Of a DNA stretch of 64,000 bases, positions 9,105 through 18,206 are shown piece after piece (the stretch's first letter is position 1; each line of letters begins with the position of its first letter). Source of the stretch: JANMZO01 sp963763135 (GTDB taxonomy: Bacteria; Actinomycetota; Acidimicrobiia; Acidimicrobiales; JANYDT01). A model generated the notes under the pieces. It was given only the letters and a program-made list of their open reading frames with translations, had not been told where the DNA came from and did not search any database. A program made the position numbers and the translations under genes. Location: the NCBI GenBank assembly GCA_963763135.1, contig CAVXNJ010000003.1, forward strand, positions 124,001 through 188,000. The letters are read 5' to 3'.

Positions 9105-9932
9105 ATGACTGAGACGACAATTGCTACGGGTACAGACGATCTTCTCGCTGTTCTCGACGAAGGTGTACTGACCCTCACGCTGAACCGGCCCGAAGCGCGC
9201 AACGCAATGTCGGGGGATATGACCGCTGCACTGGCCGATCAGCTGGCCAAGGCCGAGCTCGATCCCGAAGTGCGGTGCATCGTGCTCACCGGTGCCGGCA
9301 ACGGGTTCTGTGCCGGTGGCGACGTGAAGGGTATGGCGTCTCGCGGCGACGGGACGGTCGGTCAGAACACGATCGACGGCGCCATCCATCGGCAGCGGGT
9401 GAATCAGCGGGCGACCTCGGGCAAGCTGTTCTCGATGCCGAAGCCTACGATTGCGGCTCTTCCGGGTGCCGCAGCGGGCGCCGGTTTGGCGTTGGCGTTG
9501 GCCTGCGATCTCCGGATCATGTCGACGAATGCGATCATGACGACCGCCTTCGCCCGGGTCGGCTTCTCCGGAGACTACGGCGGAACGTACTTCCTTACCC
9601 AGCTCGTCGGCTCGGCCAAGGCTCGCGAGATGTACTACCTCTCCGACCGGGTCAGCGCCGACGAGGCCCTTCGGCTCGGGCTCACGAACTGGGTGTGTGC
9701 TCCAGAAGAGTTGGCGGCGAAGACCCGCGAAATTGCGTTGCGCCTGGCCAGCGGGCCGACTGTGGCGTTCCGGTACATGAAGGAAAACCTCAACCGGGCC
9801 ATGACGGGCGAGCTCAACGACTGCCTCGATCTGGAAGCAACCCACCACGTGCACTGCGGCCAGACCGAAGACCACCGCAACGCGACGAAGTCCTTCGTCG
9901 CCAAAACCGAGCCGGTCTTCCAAGGGCGCTAA
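9105..9932 (+). CDS. Crotonase-fold protein, PaaG-like isomerase type
   Basis: A 275-residue crotonase-fold protein. Unlike its upstream neighbour it lacks the hydratase glutamate pair: the first position reads GAGLALALACD, and the second region reads VGFSGDYGGTYFL, with Asp in place of Glu. An Asp here is typical of PaaG-like isomerases and related non-hydratase crotonases. It probably isomerises an enoyl-CoA rather than hydrating it. The oxyanion-hole motif NGFCAGGDVKGMA is intact. It is paired with the intact hydratase 5 bases upstream, suggesting consecutive steps on one CoA substrate. The exact substrate is not visible. Confidence 0.85.
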   Translation: MTETTIATGTDDLLAVLDEGVLTLTLNRPEARNAMSGDMTAALADQLAKAELDPEVRCIVLTGAGNGFCAGGDVKGMASRGDGTVGQNTIDGAIHRQRVNQRATSGKLFSMPKPTIAALPGAAAGAGLALALACDLRIMSTNAIMTTAFARVGFSGDYGGTYFLTQLVGSAKAREMYYLSDRVSADEALRLGLTNWVCAPEELAAKTREIALRLASGPTVAFRYMKENLNRAMTGELNDCLDLEATHHVHCGQTEDHRNATKSFVAKTEPVFQGR

Positions 9933-9970
9933 GCGCGAGTCGCCGCTGAAAGCATACGGGGTGACGGCTG

Positions 9971-10933
9971 TCAGAGATTGCCGGCCAACGCCCGGTCGAT
10001 GAAGCCTTCGACGTTGGCGCGCCAACGGACCGATGTCGGGTGATCGTAGACAAAACCAGCAGACCCGTGGAACGCGCCCGGATAGACATGCAGCTCACAT
10101 CCGACTCCTGCTCGGTTCAGAGCCGTCGCATAGGCAATGTCCTCGTCGAGGAACATATCGAACGTACCGACGTTGATGTACGCCGGTGGAAGTCCGCTGA
10201 GGTCATCGGCGATCGACGGCGACGAGTAGGAGCTGGGCGCACCGCTGCCGAGGTAAGCCTTCCACGCTGCGAGGTTCGCTGATCGGTTCCAGACCCGGAG
10301 GTCCAAGATGGCGTGGCTGCTCGGCGTCTCGTTGCGATGGTCGAGCATCGGGAACACCAGCAGCTGCGCCGTCAGACGCGGTCCGCCCAAATCGCGGGCC
10401 ATGAGCGCGGTGCCTGCGGCAAGACCGCCACCAGCGCTCGCCCCGCCGATCATGATGCGACCTTCGTCGATTCCGAGATCTCTCGCGTTGGCGGCCAGCC
10501 ATTTGAGTCCGGCGTAGCAGTCGTTCACGAGACCCGGCGCCGGGGTTTCCGGGGCCAGGCGGTAGTCGACCGATGCCACGAGGCAATTGTGAGCCGAGGC
10601 TCGGGCCGCACAGTCGGCATCGTCATTGTCGGCGCTGAGCAGCACCATTCCGCCACCGTGTATCCAGTACAACGCCGGGGCATCCGCCGGGAGCGCATTC
10701 GGACGGTACAGCTTCACACGAACCGCGGGGTCACCCTCATGGCCGGGGACGTGCACCTCGGTCACGCTCACGTCCTCGGGCATCGGAGGGCGTGGCATCG
10801 CCTTCAGCAATCCGTCGAGTCGTGCACGGCCGGCGATGATGTCGGACAGGTCCATCAGGTCCGCGGGCAGCATCGCCAGAACGGCGGCATGCGTAGAGTC
10901 GAGTGCTTCGTCGAGGTTTATCGCACGTGTCAT
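9971..10933 (-). CDS. Alpha/beta hydrolase, HSL/acetyl-esterase type
   Basis: A 320-residue hydrolase from the ATG at 10933; the longer in-frame extension to 11080 is not family-like. It has the hormone-sensitive-lipase HGGG oxyanion motif (WIHGGGMVLL), a nucleophile elbow GGASAGGG where the family more often has GDSAGG, a later Asp (GTFDMFLDED) and a His (GAFHGSAGF). It is a cytoplasmic carboxylesterase on short acyl esters by family. It lies downstream of guaB on the same strand with a 206-base gap, and is probably separately transcribed. Confidence 0.88.
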   Translation of the reverse strand: MTRAINLDEALDSTHAAVLAMLPADLMDLSDIIAGRARLDGLLKAMPRPPMPEDVSVTEVHVPGHEGDPAVRVKLYRPNALPADAPALYWIHGGGMVLLSADNDDADCAARASAHNCLVASVDYRLAPETPAPGLVNDCYAGLKWLAANARDLGIDEGRIMIGGASAGGGLAAGTALMARDLGGPRLTAQLLVFPMLDHRNETPSSHAILDLRVWNRSANLAAWKAYLGSGAPSSYSSPSIADDLSGLPPAYINVGTFDMFLDEDIAYATALNRAGVGCELHVYPGAFHGSAGFVYDHPTSVRWRANVEGFIDRALAGNL

Positions 10934-11139
10934 GACGCATGATGAACCAACCCGGCCGATCGCGGCAAATACACGACGTCGGGCCACGCGGTGTCGTGGC
11001 CACCTGCGCATTCTCAGCAGGTATTGGGTCAGCGTGCAGGTTCTGGGGCAGTGTGCAGCCGGCGTAGTGACCCGGATCATGCCTGGTGACCCGAAACCTG
11101 TTGGGTGACGACGAACTTGTCGGCCCGCGGTCTGGCGTA

Positions 11140-12678
11140 TTACAGCCGTTGGTAGTTGGGCGCTTCTTTGGTGATCTGGATGTCGTGGGGGTGGCTTTCG
11201 CGTGAGCCGGCCGAGGTGACGCGCATCAGGCGCTTGCCCTGGAGTTCGGCGATCGTGCCGGCGCCTGCGTAGCCCATGCCGGAACGGAGGCCACCGATGA
11301 GTTGGTGCACGACGTCGGAGAGTGCGCCGGCGTAGGCCACGCGGCCTTCGATGCCTTCGGGGACCAGCTTGCCTCCGGCGTTGTGGCGATCCTCGCCGTC
11401 GTCGGCTGTAGCGGCGGCCTTGGAGGAACGCTGACCCGAGGAGTAGCGGTCGACGGCGTGGCGGTCGGCCATTGCTCCCATCGAACCCATGCCGCGGTAG
11501 CTCTTGTAGCGGCGGCCCTCGAAGAGTTCGAACTCACCCGGTGATTCGTCGGTGCCAGCGAGAAGGCTGCCGACCATGATTGCTGCGGCACCTGCGGCGA
11601 TCGCCTTCACCAGGTCACCGGAGAACGTGACGCCGCCATCGGCGATGACCGGAATGCCGAGTTGCCTCGCTCGAGAGGCTGCGAAGTGTACGGCGGAGAG
11701 CTGGGGCATCCCGGCCCCGGCCACCACACGGGTCGTGCAGATCGATCCGGCACCGACGCCGACCTTCACGGCGTCGGCACCCGCCTTCACCAAAGCCTCC
11801 ACGCCTTCCTCGGTCACGACATTGCCTGCCGTGATCACCAGGTCGGGGAACGAACCACGCAGCGCTCGAATCGTGTCGACGACGCCCTTCGAATGACCGT
11901 GGGCGGTGTCGATAGAGACGGCATCGACACCGGCGCGCAGCAGTGCTTCGGCGCGCTTCTCCGCTTCGAGTCCGACGCCGATGGCCCCGGCGACCCGGAG
12001 TCGGCCGTGCGCGTCGAGGTTCGCGTTCGGGTGCTCGCGGTGTTTGGCCAGGTCCTTCACGGTGATGAGCCCGGTGAGATGGCCGCGCTCGTCAACGAGC
12101 GGGAGCTTCTCGATCCGGTACTGGTGCAGCAACGCCTTGGCCTGGGTGAGGTTGGTTCCGGTCGGAGCGGTGATCAGGTTCTCGCTCGTCATGAAGTCGG
12201 AGACCGGGCGGTGCTCATCGCCGGGTTCCAGGAAGCGGATGTCGCGATTGGTAAGTATGCCTATGAGTAGGCCGTCACGGTCGGTGATCGGTACGCCGGA
12301 GAACCGGAACCGGTTCATCATCGCCTCGGCTTCCGCGATGGTGGCAGTGGCCGACAGGGTCACCGGGTCGGTGATCATTCCGGCCTGCGATCGCTTGACC
12401 CGCTGGACCTCGGAGGCTTGGGCGTCGATGTCGAGGTTGCGGTGTAGGACACCGATACCTCCCTCGCGGGCCAGGGCAATCGCTAAGCGCGCTTCGGTTA
12501 CCCGGTCCATGGCCGCGGACACGAGCGGGATCGAGAGCTTGATGTCTCGGGCGAAGGTGGTCGAGGTGTCGACGTCGGACGGCAACACGTCGGCGTAGCC
12601 CGGCACCACGACCACATCGTCGTAGGTCAGCGCGGTGAAGCGGTCGAACAGTTCATCATTGGGTAGTGGCATGGTCAT
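11140..12678 (-). CDS. guaB: IMP dehydrogenase
   Basis: A 512-residue enzyme converting IMP to XMP with NAD, the committed step to guanine nucleotides. The barrel is interrupted by two CBS domains (about residues 95-215). The active-site loop GSICTTRVV places the catalytic Cys at 314, and the flap region YRGMGSMGAM is present. The length is normal for bacterial GuaB. The start ATG overlaps the purN stop as ATGA, so guaB is the last gene of the purine operon. This placement links IMP synthesis directly to its use for guanine. Confidence 0.96.
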   Translation of the reverse strand: MTMPLPNDELFDRFTALTYDDVVVVPGYADVLPSDVDTSTTFARDIKLSIPLVSAAMDRVTEARLAIALAREGGIGVLHRNLDIDAQASEVQRVKRSQAGMITDPVTLSATATIAEAEAMMNRFRFSGVPITDRDGLLIGILTNRDIRFLEPGDEHRPVSDFMTSENLITAPTGTNLTQAKALLHQYRIEKLPLVDERGHLTGLITVKDLAKHREHPNANLDAHGRLRVAGAIGVGLEAEKRAEALLRAGVDAVSIDTAHGHSKGVVDTIRALRGSFPDLVITAGNVVTEEGVEALVKAGADAVKVGVGAGSICTTRVVAGAGMPQLSAVHFAASRARQLGIPVIADGGVTFSGDLVKAIAAGAAAIMVGSLLAGTDESPGEFELFEGRRYKSYRGMGSMGAMADRHAVDRYSSGQRSSKAAATADDGEDRHNAGGKLVPEGIEGRVAYAGALSDVVHQLIGGLRSGMGYAGAGTIAELQGKRLMRVTSAGSRESHPHDIQITKEAPNYQRL

Positions 12679-13406
12679 CGGAAAGCCTCCCGGGTCGTGA
12701 TGGGACCTGCGTTGGGTTCGTTCGGGCGTTCGTTGTGTTCAGGATGGTCGAGATGGTCGAGATGGTCGAGATGGTCGAGATGGTCGAGATCGTCTTCGGC
12801 GTCCTGGCACAGCCCGGCCAGCGTCTCGACGAGCAGCGCGTGCTCGGCCCGGTGCATCCGGGCTTCGAAGAGGTCCAGGGTGTCGGCGGGCTCGAAGGGG
12901 ACGTCGATCGTGGCGAGAACCGGTCCGGCGTCGACCAACTCGTCGGGAACGAGGTGGACCATGATCCCGCTGTGGGTTCGTTCGCCGTCGAGATATGAAT
13001 CGAAGGCCCGCTCGATGGCGTGGAGTCCGGGGAACTCGCCAGGTTTGGCCGGGTGCAGGTTGATCACTCGGTTGGGGAACCGGTCGAGGAAGTTCGATGA
13101 CAGCAACCGCATCCATCCGGCCAAGACCACGTAGTCGGGCTCGAAGGAGGCCACGAGCTCACCGAGGGATGAGTCGTACGCTCCGCGGTTGGCGGAGGCC
13201 TTCGGGTCGGCGTGTACGGCGGTAGCTCCGGCCTCACGTCCTCGCTCCAAAGCGGGGGCCGACCTTCGGTCAGAAACGACGGCGACCACGTCGGCGTTGA
13301 TAGGGGTTACCGAATCGGTATCGGGCCGACAGGCGTCGAGAATTGCCTGCAGGTTCGTGCCGCCGCCGGAAGCGAGGACCACCAGGCGCCGCCGACGAGC
13401 GTTCAT
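12675..13406 (-). CDS. purN: Phosphoribosylglycinamide formyltransferase
   Basis: A 243-residue enzyme for formyl transfer from 10-formyl-tetrahydrofolate to GAR. The ATG at 13406 follows the purD-purM stop by one base; an in-frame extension upstream is only overlap with that gene. It shows the N-terminal VVLASGGGTNLQAIL, the catalytic INLHPAKPGEFPGLHAIERAF region (Asn, His) and the Asp loop in GIMVHLVPDELVDAGPVL. The last 30-odd residues are an unusual acidic tail of Leu-Asp-His repeats encoded by a 9-base tandem repeat. Its stop overlaps the guaB start. Confidence 0.94.
   Translation of the reverse strand: MNARRRRLVVLASGGGTNLQAILDACRPDTDSVTPINADVVAVVSDRRSAPALERGREAGATAVHADPKASANRGAYDSSLGELVASFEPDYVVLAGWMRLLSSNFLDRFPNRVINLHPAKPGEFPGLHAIERAFDSYLDGERTHSGIMVHLVPDELVDAGPVLATIDVPFEPADTLDLFEARMHRAEHALLVETLAGLCQDAEDDLDHLDHLDHLDHLDHPEHNERPNEPNAGPITTREAFR
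12743..12787. repeat. 9-bp tandem repeat (5 copies) in the purN 3' end
   Basis: Five perfect copies of GATGGTCGA run end to end. On the minus strand they encode (Leu-Asp-His)n in the PurN C-terminal tail, after the end of the conserved formyltransferase fold. Because the unit is a multiple of three, copy changes would lengthen or shorten the tail without breaking the frame into guaB. Confidence 0.95.
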
Positions 13407-13407
13407 G

Positions 13408-15747
13408 TCAGTACGTGGCCCCGACGAGCGAGACGGTCTTCGTAGGCGAGTCAACGAGGCGTCCGATCACCCATGAGTCAACCGGGAGCGCCGCTTGGAT
13501 GCCGGCGACCTTGTCCGGGGCCACGACGATGATCATGCCGACGCCCATGTTGAGGGTCCGGTGCAGTTCGTCGGACGACAGACCCGACACGTCGCGTATC
13601 AGTCGGAACAATGGTGGAACCGGCCACGAGCCGATCTCGACTTCGGCCCCGCATCCACCCGGCAGGATTCGGGGGATGTTCTCCTGCAGCCCACCCCCCG
13701 TGATGTGGATCAGTCCCTTGACGTCGAGGCTGAGTGGACCGTCGAGCAGAGGAGCGAGAATCGGCAGGTAGCTGCGATGAGGTTCGAGCAACGCGTCACC
13801 GAGCGGCCGATCGAGCGGCGCCGGCTGGGCTTCCAGGGGAATGCCGGCGAAGATCTGGCGCAGGAGCGAGTAGCCGTTGGTATGCGGCCCGCTGGAGCCG
13901 AGCCCGATCAGCACGTCGCCGGGACCAACGCCCTCACGTGGGAGCAGTTGGCGCCGGTCGGCGAAGCCGATCAGCGTGCCGGCAATGTCGATATGGCCGT
14001 CGTGGTAGACGCCCGGCATCTCAGCCGTCTCGCCGCCGAGCAGTGCACAACCGTTCTCCCGGCACGCTTTGCTCATACCCTCGACGATATCGGCGACGTC
14101 GGACGGTACAAGCTTCGACGAGGCCACGTAGTCGAGGAAGAACAGCGGTCGGGCATTCTGCACGAGCACGTCGTTGATGCAGTGGTTCACCAGGTCCTGG
14201 CCGACGCCCGTCAACCGGTGGGCTTCCGCGGCCAACGCCACCTTGGTGCCGACACCATCGGTCGACGCGACGAGCACCGGCTCCTGGAGCGCGGTGAGGG
14301 CCTTGGCGTCGAACACGCCGCCGAACGCGCCGACACCCGCCAGCACGGCTGGGGTGTGCGTTGATTCGACTGAACGGCGAATGAGGTCGACGGTCTCGGT
14401 GCCGGCGTCGATGTCAACCCCGGACGCGGCGTAGCCACCCGTGGTGCGGGCGAGAGCTCGCCATCCGATGTCGCGGCGGAAGTGCATTCCTTGGAAGGAA
14501 ATATCGGCCACGGCTTGATATGCGCGCATACGGGCCCGCGCAATCGATCCGGCGAGTGCGGTCACGGCGAGGATTCGCCCTCCGGCGGTTACGAGGTGAT
14601 CGCCGGCCTCTCCGGCCGAAAAAGCGGTGCCACTGTGGAAGACGAGCACGTCAGCGTGGTCGGCGGCCTGGGCGACGCCGTGGATCTCGTCGCCCCGGCG
14701 TGGCGTGCCCGGGTAGCCGTCGGCGGCCAGCACAACGGTGACGGCCGAGCGGTTCTTCCAACGTACGGGCACACTCGCGAGATGGCCGTCGCAGCAGGCC
14801 TCGGCGATGTCGAGCAGGTCGGTTTCGAGGAGCGGTAGGAGGACCTGGGCTTCCGGGTCACCGAAGCGGCAATTGAACTCCAGCAACTTCGGACCCGCTG
14901 GGGTCAGCATGATTCCGGCGTACAGGATTCCGACGAACGGACGTCCTTCGGCCGCCGAAGCGTCGACGGTGCGTTGCAGGATCTCGCCGCGGAGCTTCTC
15001 CGCCAGCTCGGGCGGGCACGCCGGGGCCGGAGCGTAAGCTCCCATGCCGCCGGTGTTGGGTCCGGTATCGCCTTCGTAGGCGCGCTTATGGTCCTGCGCC
15101 GGAGGCATGCCGACGACGGTCGTTCCATCGCTGAACCCGAACAGCGATACTTCCTCTCCAGTCAGGCGTTCCTCGAGAACCACCCGGCTACCGGCGTCAC
15201 CGAACGCACCGTCGAGAAGAATGGAGTTGATCGCGGCGACCGTGGCCTCGGGACCTTCGGGAATCAGCACGCCCTTGCCGGCGGCCAGGCCATCGGCTTT
15301 CACTACGACCGGAAAACCACATGATTCGGCCCATGCGATCGCGGCCTGCGCATCGGTGAACGCTGCCGAGCGCGGCGACGATATGTGGTGACGTTCGCAG
15401 AACGCCCGGGTGTAGGCCTTCGACCACTCCAACTCCGCCGCCGCTTTGGTGGGGCCGAACGCTTTTACCCCGGCGGCCGAAAGGGTGTCGACGATGCCAG
15501 CAGCCAGCGACGCGTCGGGTCCGATGAGCGCGAGATCTATGCGCTCGGCCTGGCAGAAGGCCACGAGATCCGTACCTGCCGGTACCGGGGTGCCCGGCGT
15601 GCCGGCATTACCAGGGGCGACGAACAGAGCCTCGCAGCGTGGGGAGCGGGACGCCGCCCATGCGAGCGCATGCTCGCGACCGCCACTGGATCCGTTGGGT
15701 CCGAGCCCACCGACGACCAGCACTCGGAGCTTCTTCTGATCGGTCAT
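13408..15747 (-). CDS. purD/purM: Bifunctional PurD-PurM fusion: GAR synthetase / AIR synthetase
   Basis: A 779-residue fusion of two purine enzymes. Residues about 1-425 are GAR synthetase (PurD, ATP-grasp: VLVVGGLGPNGSSGGREHAL, VVKADGLAAGKGVL, LEFNCRFGDPEAQ). Residues about 435-779 are AIR synthetase (PurM: STDGVGTKVALA, LLGGETAEMPG, HITGGGLQENIPR). A short linker joins them near GGYAASGVDIDAG. Both halves look complete. The chosen ATG at 15747 overlaps the purF stop as ATGA. The stop is one base before purN, so the gene order PurD-PurM-PurN matches the domains of eukaryotic GART. Bacteria normally encode these as separate genes. Confidence 0.95.
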   Translation of the reverse strand: MTDQKKLRVLVVGGLGPNGSSGGREHALAWAASRSPRCEALFVAPGNAGTPGTPVPAGTDLVAFCQAERIDLALIGPDASLAAGIVDTLSAAGVKAFGPTKAAAELEWSKAYTRAFCERHHISSPRSAAFTDAQAAIAWAESCGFPVVVKADGLAAGKGVLIPEGPEATVAAINSILLDGAFGDAGSRVVLEERLTGEEVSLFGFSDGTTVVGMPPAQDHKRAYEGDTGPNTGGMGAYAPAPACPPELAEKLRGEILQRTVDASAAEGRPFVGILYAGIMLTPAGPKLLEFNCRFGDPEAQVLLPLLETDLLDIAEACCDGHLASVPVRWKNRSAVTVVLAADGYPGTPRRGDEIHGVAQAADHADVLVFHSGTAFSAGEAGDHLVTAGGRILAVTALAGSIARARMRAYQAVADISFQGMHFRRDIGWRALARTTGGYAASGVDIDAGTETVDLIRRSVESTHTPAVLAGVGAFGGVFDAKALTALQEPVLVASTDGVGTKVALAAEAHRLTGVGQDLVNHCINDVLVQNARPLFFLDYVASSKLVPSDVADIVEGMSKACRENGCALLGGETAEMPGVYHDGHIDIAGTLIGFADRRQLLPREGVGPGDVLIGLGSSGPHTNGYSLLRQIFAGIPLEAQPAPLDRPLGDALLEPHRSYLPILAPLLDGPLSLDVKGLIHITGGGLQENIPRILPGGCGAEVEIGSWPVPPLFRLIRDVSGLSSDELHRTLNMGVGMIIVVAPDKVAGIQAALPVDSWVIGRLVDSPTKTVSLVGATY

Positions 15748-17231
15748 GCCAGGATCCTCTCGAAATCGCCCTTGCTGGGCTGGGAGCCGACCTCGATCGG
15801 ATACTTCCCGGTGAAACACGCATTGCAGTAGGCACCTTCGCCCGAACCCTCGATAGCGGCCATCATGCCGTCGAGTGACAGGAACGCCAGGCTGTCGGCC
15901 CCGATATGTTCACGGAGTTCTTCAACGGAAAGCCGATGTGACACCAACTCTTCGTAAGTTCCCATATCGAGTCCCATGAAGCACGGATGGGCGATCGGGG
16001 GACACGTGACCCGCACGTGAACCTCGCGGGCACCGGCCTCGCGGAGCAACTGCACCAACGGGCCGGCAGTCGTGCCTCGAACGATGGAGTCGTCGATCAT
16101 GACCACCCGCTGACCGGCCAGGTTCTCGGCGAGAGCATTGAACTTCAACTTCACGCCCTGGCGGCGGAGCTGCTCCGTGGGCTGAATGAACGTGCGTCCG
16201 ATGTAGCGGTTCTTGATGAACCCGTCGTTGAACATGATCCCGCTGCGGTTCGCGAAACCGATCGCGGCGGGAATCGACGAGTCGGGGACCGGGATCACGA
16301 CATCGGCCTCAACGGGTGATTCGGTGGCCAGGTGCTCCCCCAGACGCTGGCGGACATGGTGCACGCTCGCTCCGTCCCACACCGAGTCGGGACGTGAGAA
16401 GTACACGAACTCAAACGTGCAGCGGGCCTGGCGCGGGGCACTGAACAGCGAGCGCCGAGCCGTTACATGGTCACCGGAGATCGATACGATTTCGCCCGGC
16501 TCCACCTCCCGTATCTCCGTGCAGCCGAGGGTCGTTAGCGCGCATGTTTCTGATGCAGCGGCCCACCCGCCGTCGGGAAGATGGCCGATTGACAGCGGAC
16601 GGAAGCCCCAGGGGTCCCGCACCGCAAGCACCCGGTTGTCGGTCAGGATGACCAGTGAGTACGCACCCTTCCAGGAGGGAATCGTTCGCTCGATGCGCTC
16701 CTCCCACGTGGCCCCGCTCGCTGCGGCGAGCATCATGGTCATGACTTCGGTGTCGGAGCTGGCCACCAGCGGAAACCCTCGACTCAACAGCTCACGGCGA
16801 AGCTCAGCCGCGTTGACCAGGTTGCCGTTATGGGCGACACCGAGGGGTCCATGCTGGGTCTCGACGAGAAACGGCTGTGCGTTTCGGGTGGTCGCCGATC
16901 CGGTCGTCGAATAACGGGTGTGGCCGATCACGTGGTGACCGGGCAGCGCCGCGAGTCGCTCAGGTGTGAAGACCGTGCCTACCAGACCCATCTCCTTGTG
17001 CGCCCGGGCCGACACGCCGTCGGACACGGCCATCCCCGCGCCTTCCTGGCCCCGGTGCTGCAACGCGTGGAGTCCGAAGAACGCGATGCGCGCCGCTTCA
17101 TCGAGCGAGGCCGTGAGCGGCAACGAAGCCGCCAGGACCCCGCATTCATCTTTCGGGCTGTCGGCGACGAACCCGAGTTCGTCGGCGTGGGAGCGGACGC
17201 CGCGACGGAGCGACACGGGCACGGGGCTCAT
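15744..17231 (-). CDS. purF: Amidophosphoribosyltransferase
   Basis: A 495-residue enzyme making phosphoribosylamine from PRPP and glutamine, the first purine step. It begins with a propeptide of about 29 residues before Cys30 (DECGVLA), the glutaminase nucleophile exposed by processing. The PRPP-binding motif VVMIDDSIVRGTT is clear. Spaced cysteines (PCFMGLD, YCNACF) indicate the iron-sulfur type known from Bacillus. Its start overlaps the purC stop and its stop overlaps the purD-purM start, both as ATGA. Confidence 0.95.
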   Translation of the reverse strand: MSPVPVSLRRGVRSHADELGFVADSPKDECGVLAASLPLTASLDEAARIAFFGLHALQHRGQEGAGMAVSDGVSARAHKEMGLVGTVFTPERLAALPGHHVIGHTRYSTTGSATTRNAQPFLVETQHGPLGVAHNGNLVNAAELRRELLSRGFPLVASSDTEVMTMMLAAASGATWEERIERTIPSWKGAYSLVILTDNRVLAVRDPWGFRPLSIGHLPDGGWAAASETCALTTLGCTEIREVEPGEIVSISGDHVTARRSLFSAPRQARCTFEFVYFSRPDSVWDGASVHHVRQRLGEHLATESPVEADVVIPVPDSSIPAAIGFANRSGIMFNDGFIKNRYIGRTFIQPTEQLRRQGVKLKFNALAENLAGQRVVMIDDSIVRGTTAGPLVQLLREAGAREVHVRVTCPPIAHPCFMGLDMGTYEELVSHRLSVEELREHIGADSLAFLSLDGMMAAIEGSGEGAYCNACFTGKYPIEVGSQPSKGDFERILA

Positions 17232-18205
17232 TGGATGACTCCTGCGGATCGAAGACTGGAGGTGATGCGGTCGGCGATGGGCGTCGCTCCCGGCACGAAC
17301 GATGTGCCGGTCACCCGCTCAAACGCCCGACGGTAGCGGGCCGAAGTCTGCTCCCACACCTCGTTGCCGAGGTCGGGCAGGTCAGAATCTCCGGTGTAGC
17401 CGGCCAGCTGCAATGCCTGGCGGACGAGTTCCTTGTCGAGGCTCTCGGGCTCCTGACCGGACGAGATTCGCGACTCGTAGGTCGCGGCTTCCCAGAATCG
17501 CGACGAATCGGGGGTGTGGACTTCGTCGATGAGCAGAAGATCGCCGTCGGGAGAGAGTCCGAACTCGTACTTCGTGTCAGCGAGGATGAGTCCGGCGGCG
17601 GACGCCACCTCCTGGCCCCGGGCGAATACCGCAAGCGCGGCGTCGCAGACCTGCGACCAGAGTTCCGGCGCAATCAAACCGCGCGAAGCAACGTCGGCGA
17701 CCGAAAGCGGTTCGTCGTGCCCACCGGCCTCCGCCTTGGTGGTCGGGGTTATCAACGCGTTTGGGAGAAGTTCATTCTTCTGAAGGCCGTCGGGAAAACG
17801 ATGGCCGTAGATCGTGCGAGCACCCTCGGCGTACTGCCGCCACAGCGACGTGTCGGTTACGCCCGTTATGACGCCGCGCACAACGACTTCCACCGGGAGC
17901 GGCCTCGCGTTGACGGCGATCAATGCGTTGGGATCGGGCAGGGTGAGGACGTGATTGGGAACAATGTCGGCCGTACGCTCAAACCACCACGCGGCGAGTT
18001 GGTTGAGAACCTGGCCCTTCCACGGGACGACGGCGACGATGCGGTCAAACGCCGAGAGGCGGTCCGTGGTGACGAAGAGTCGTCGGTTGTCGGGTAATTC
18101 CCAGGAGATGCGGACCTTGCCGGCCCGGCGGTCGGGGAGCGGGAGTTCCAGATCCCGGAGCGTGTTGTCGGCGCTCATCGAAAAATCGGGTTGATCTGTA
18201 TGCAT
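17228..18205 (-). CDS. purC: SAICAR synthetase
   Basis: A 325-residue enzyme ligating aspartate to CAIR with ATP. The ATG at 18205 has AGGCGG seven bases upstream and sits one base after the purQ stop; a second ATG at 18178 is possible. Family signatures include TDRLSAFDRIV, LPVEVVVRGVITG and LADTKYEFG with DEVHTPDSSRFW, which bind nucleotide and CAIR. This is the longer version common in actinobacteria and fungi. It is in the middle of the purine operon and overlaps purF. Confidence 0.95.
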   Translation of the reverse strand: MHTDQPDFSMSADNTLRDLELPLPDRRAGKVRISWELPDNRRLFVTTDRLSAFDRIVAVVPWKGQVLNQLAAWWFERTADIVPNHVLTLPDPNALIAVNARPLPVEVVVRGVITGVTDTSLWRQYAEGARTIYGHRFPDGLQKNELLPNALITPTTKAEAGGHDEPLSVADVASRGLIAPELWSQVCDAALAVFARGQEVASAAGLILADTKYEFGLSPDGDLLLIDEVHTPDSSRFWEAATYESRISSGQEPESLDKELVRQALQLAGYTGDSDLPDLGNEVWEQTSARYRRAFERVTGTSFVPGATPIADRITSSLRSAGVIQ

Positions 18206-18206
18206 A

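Noticed and set aside
7861..9120. A 419-residue minus-strand open frame opposite the DinB and first crotonase genes
   Set aside because: It is antisense to clearly conserved coding sequence and has no recognisable domain; long antisense frames are common at this GC content.
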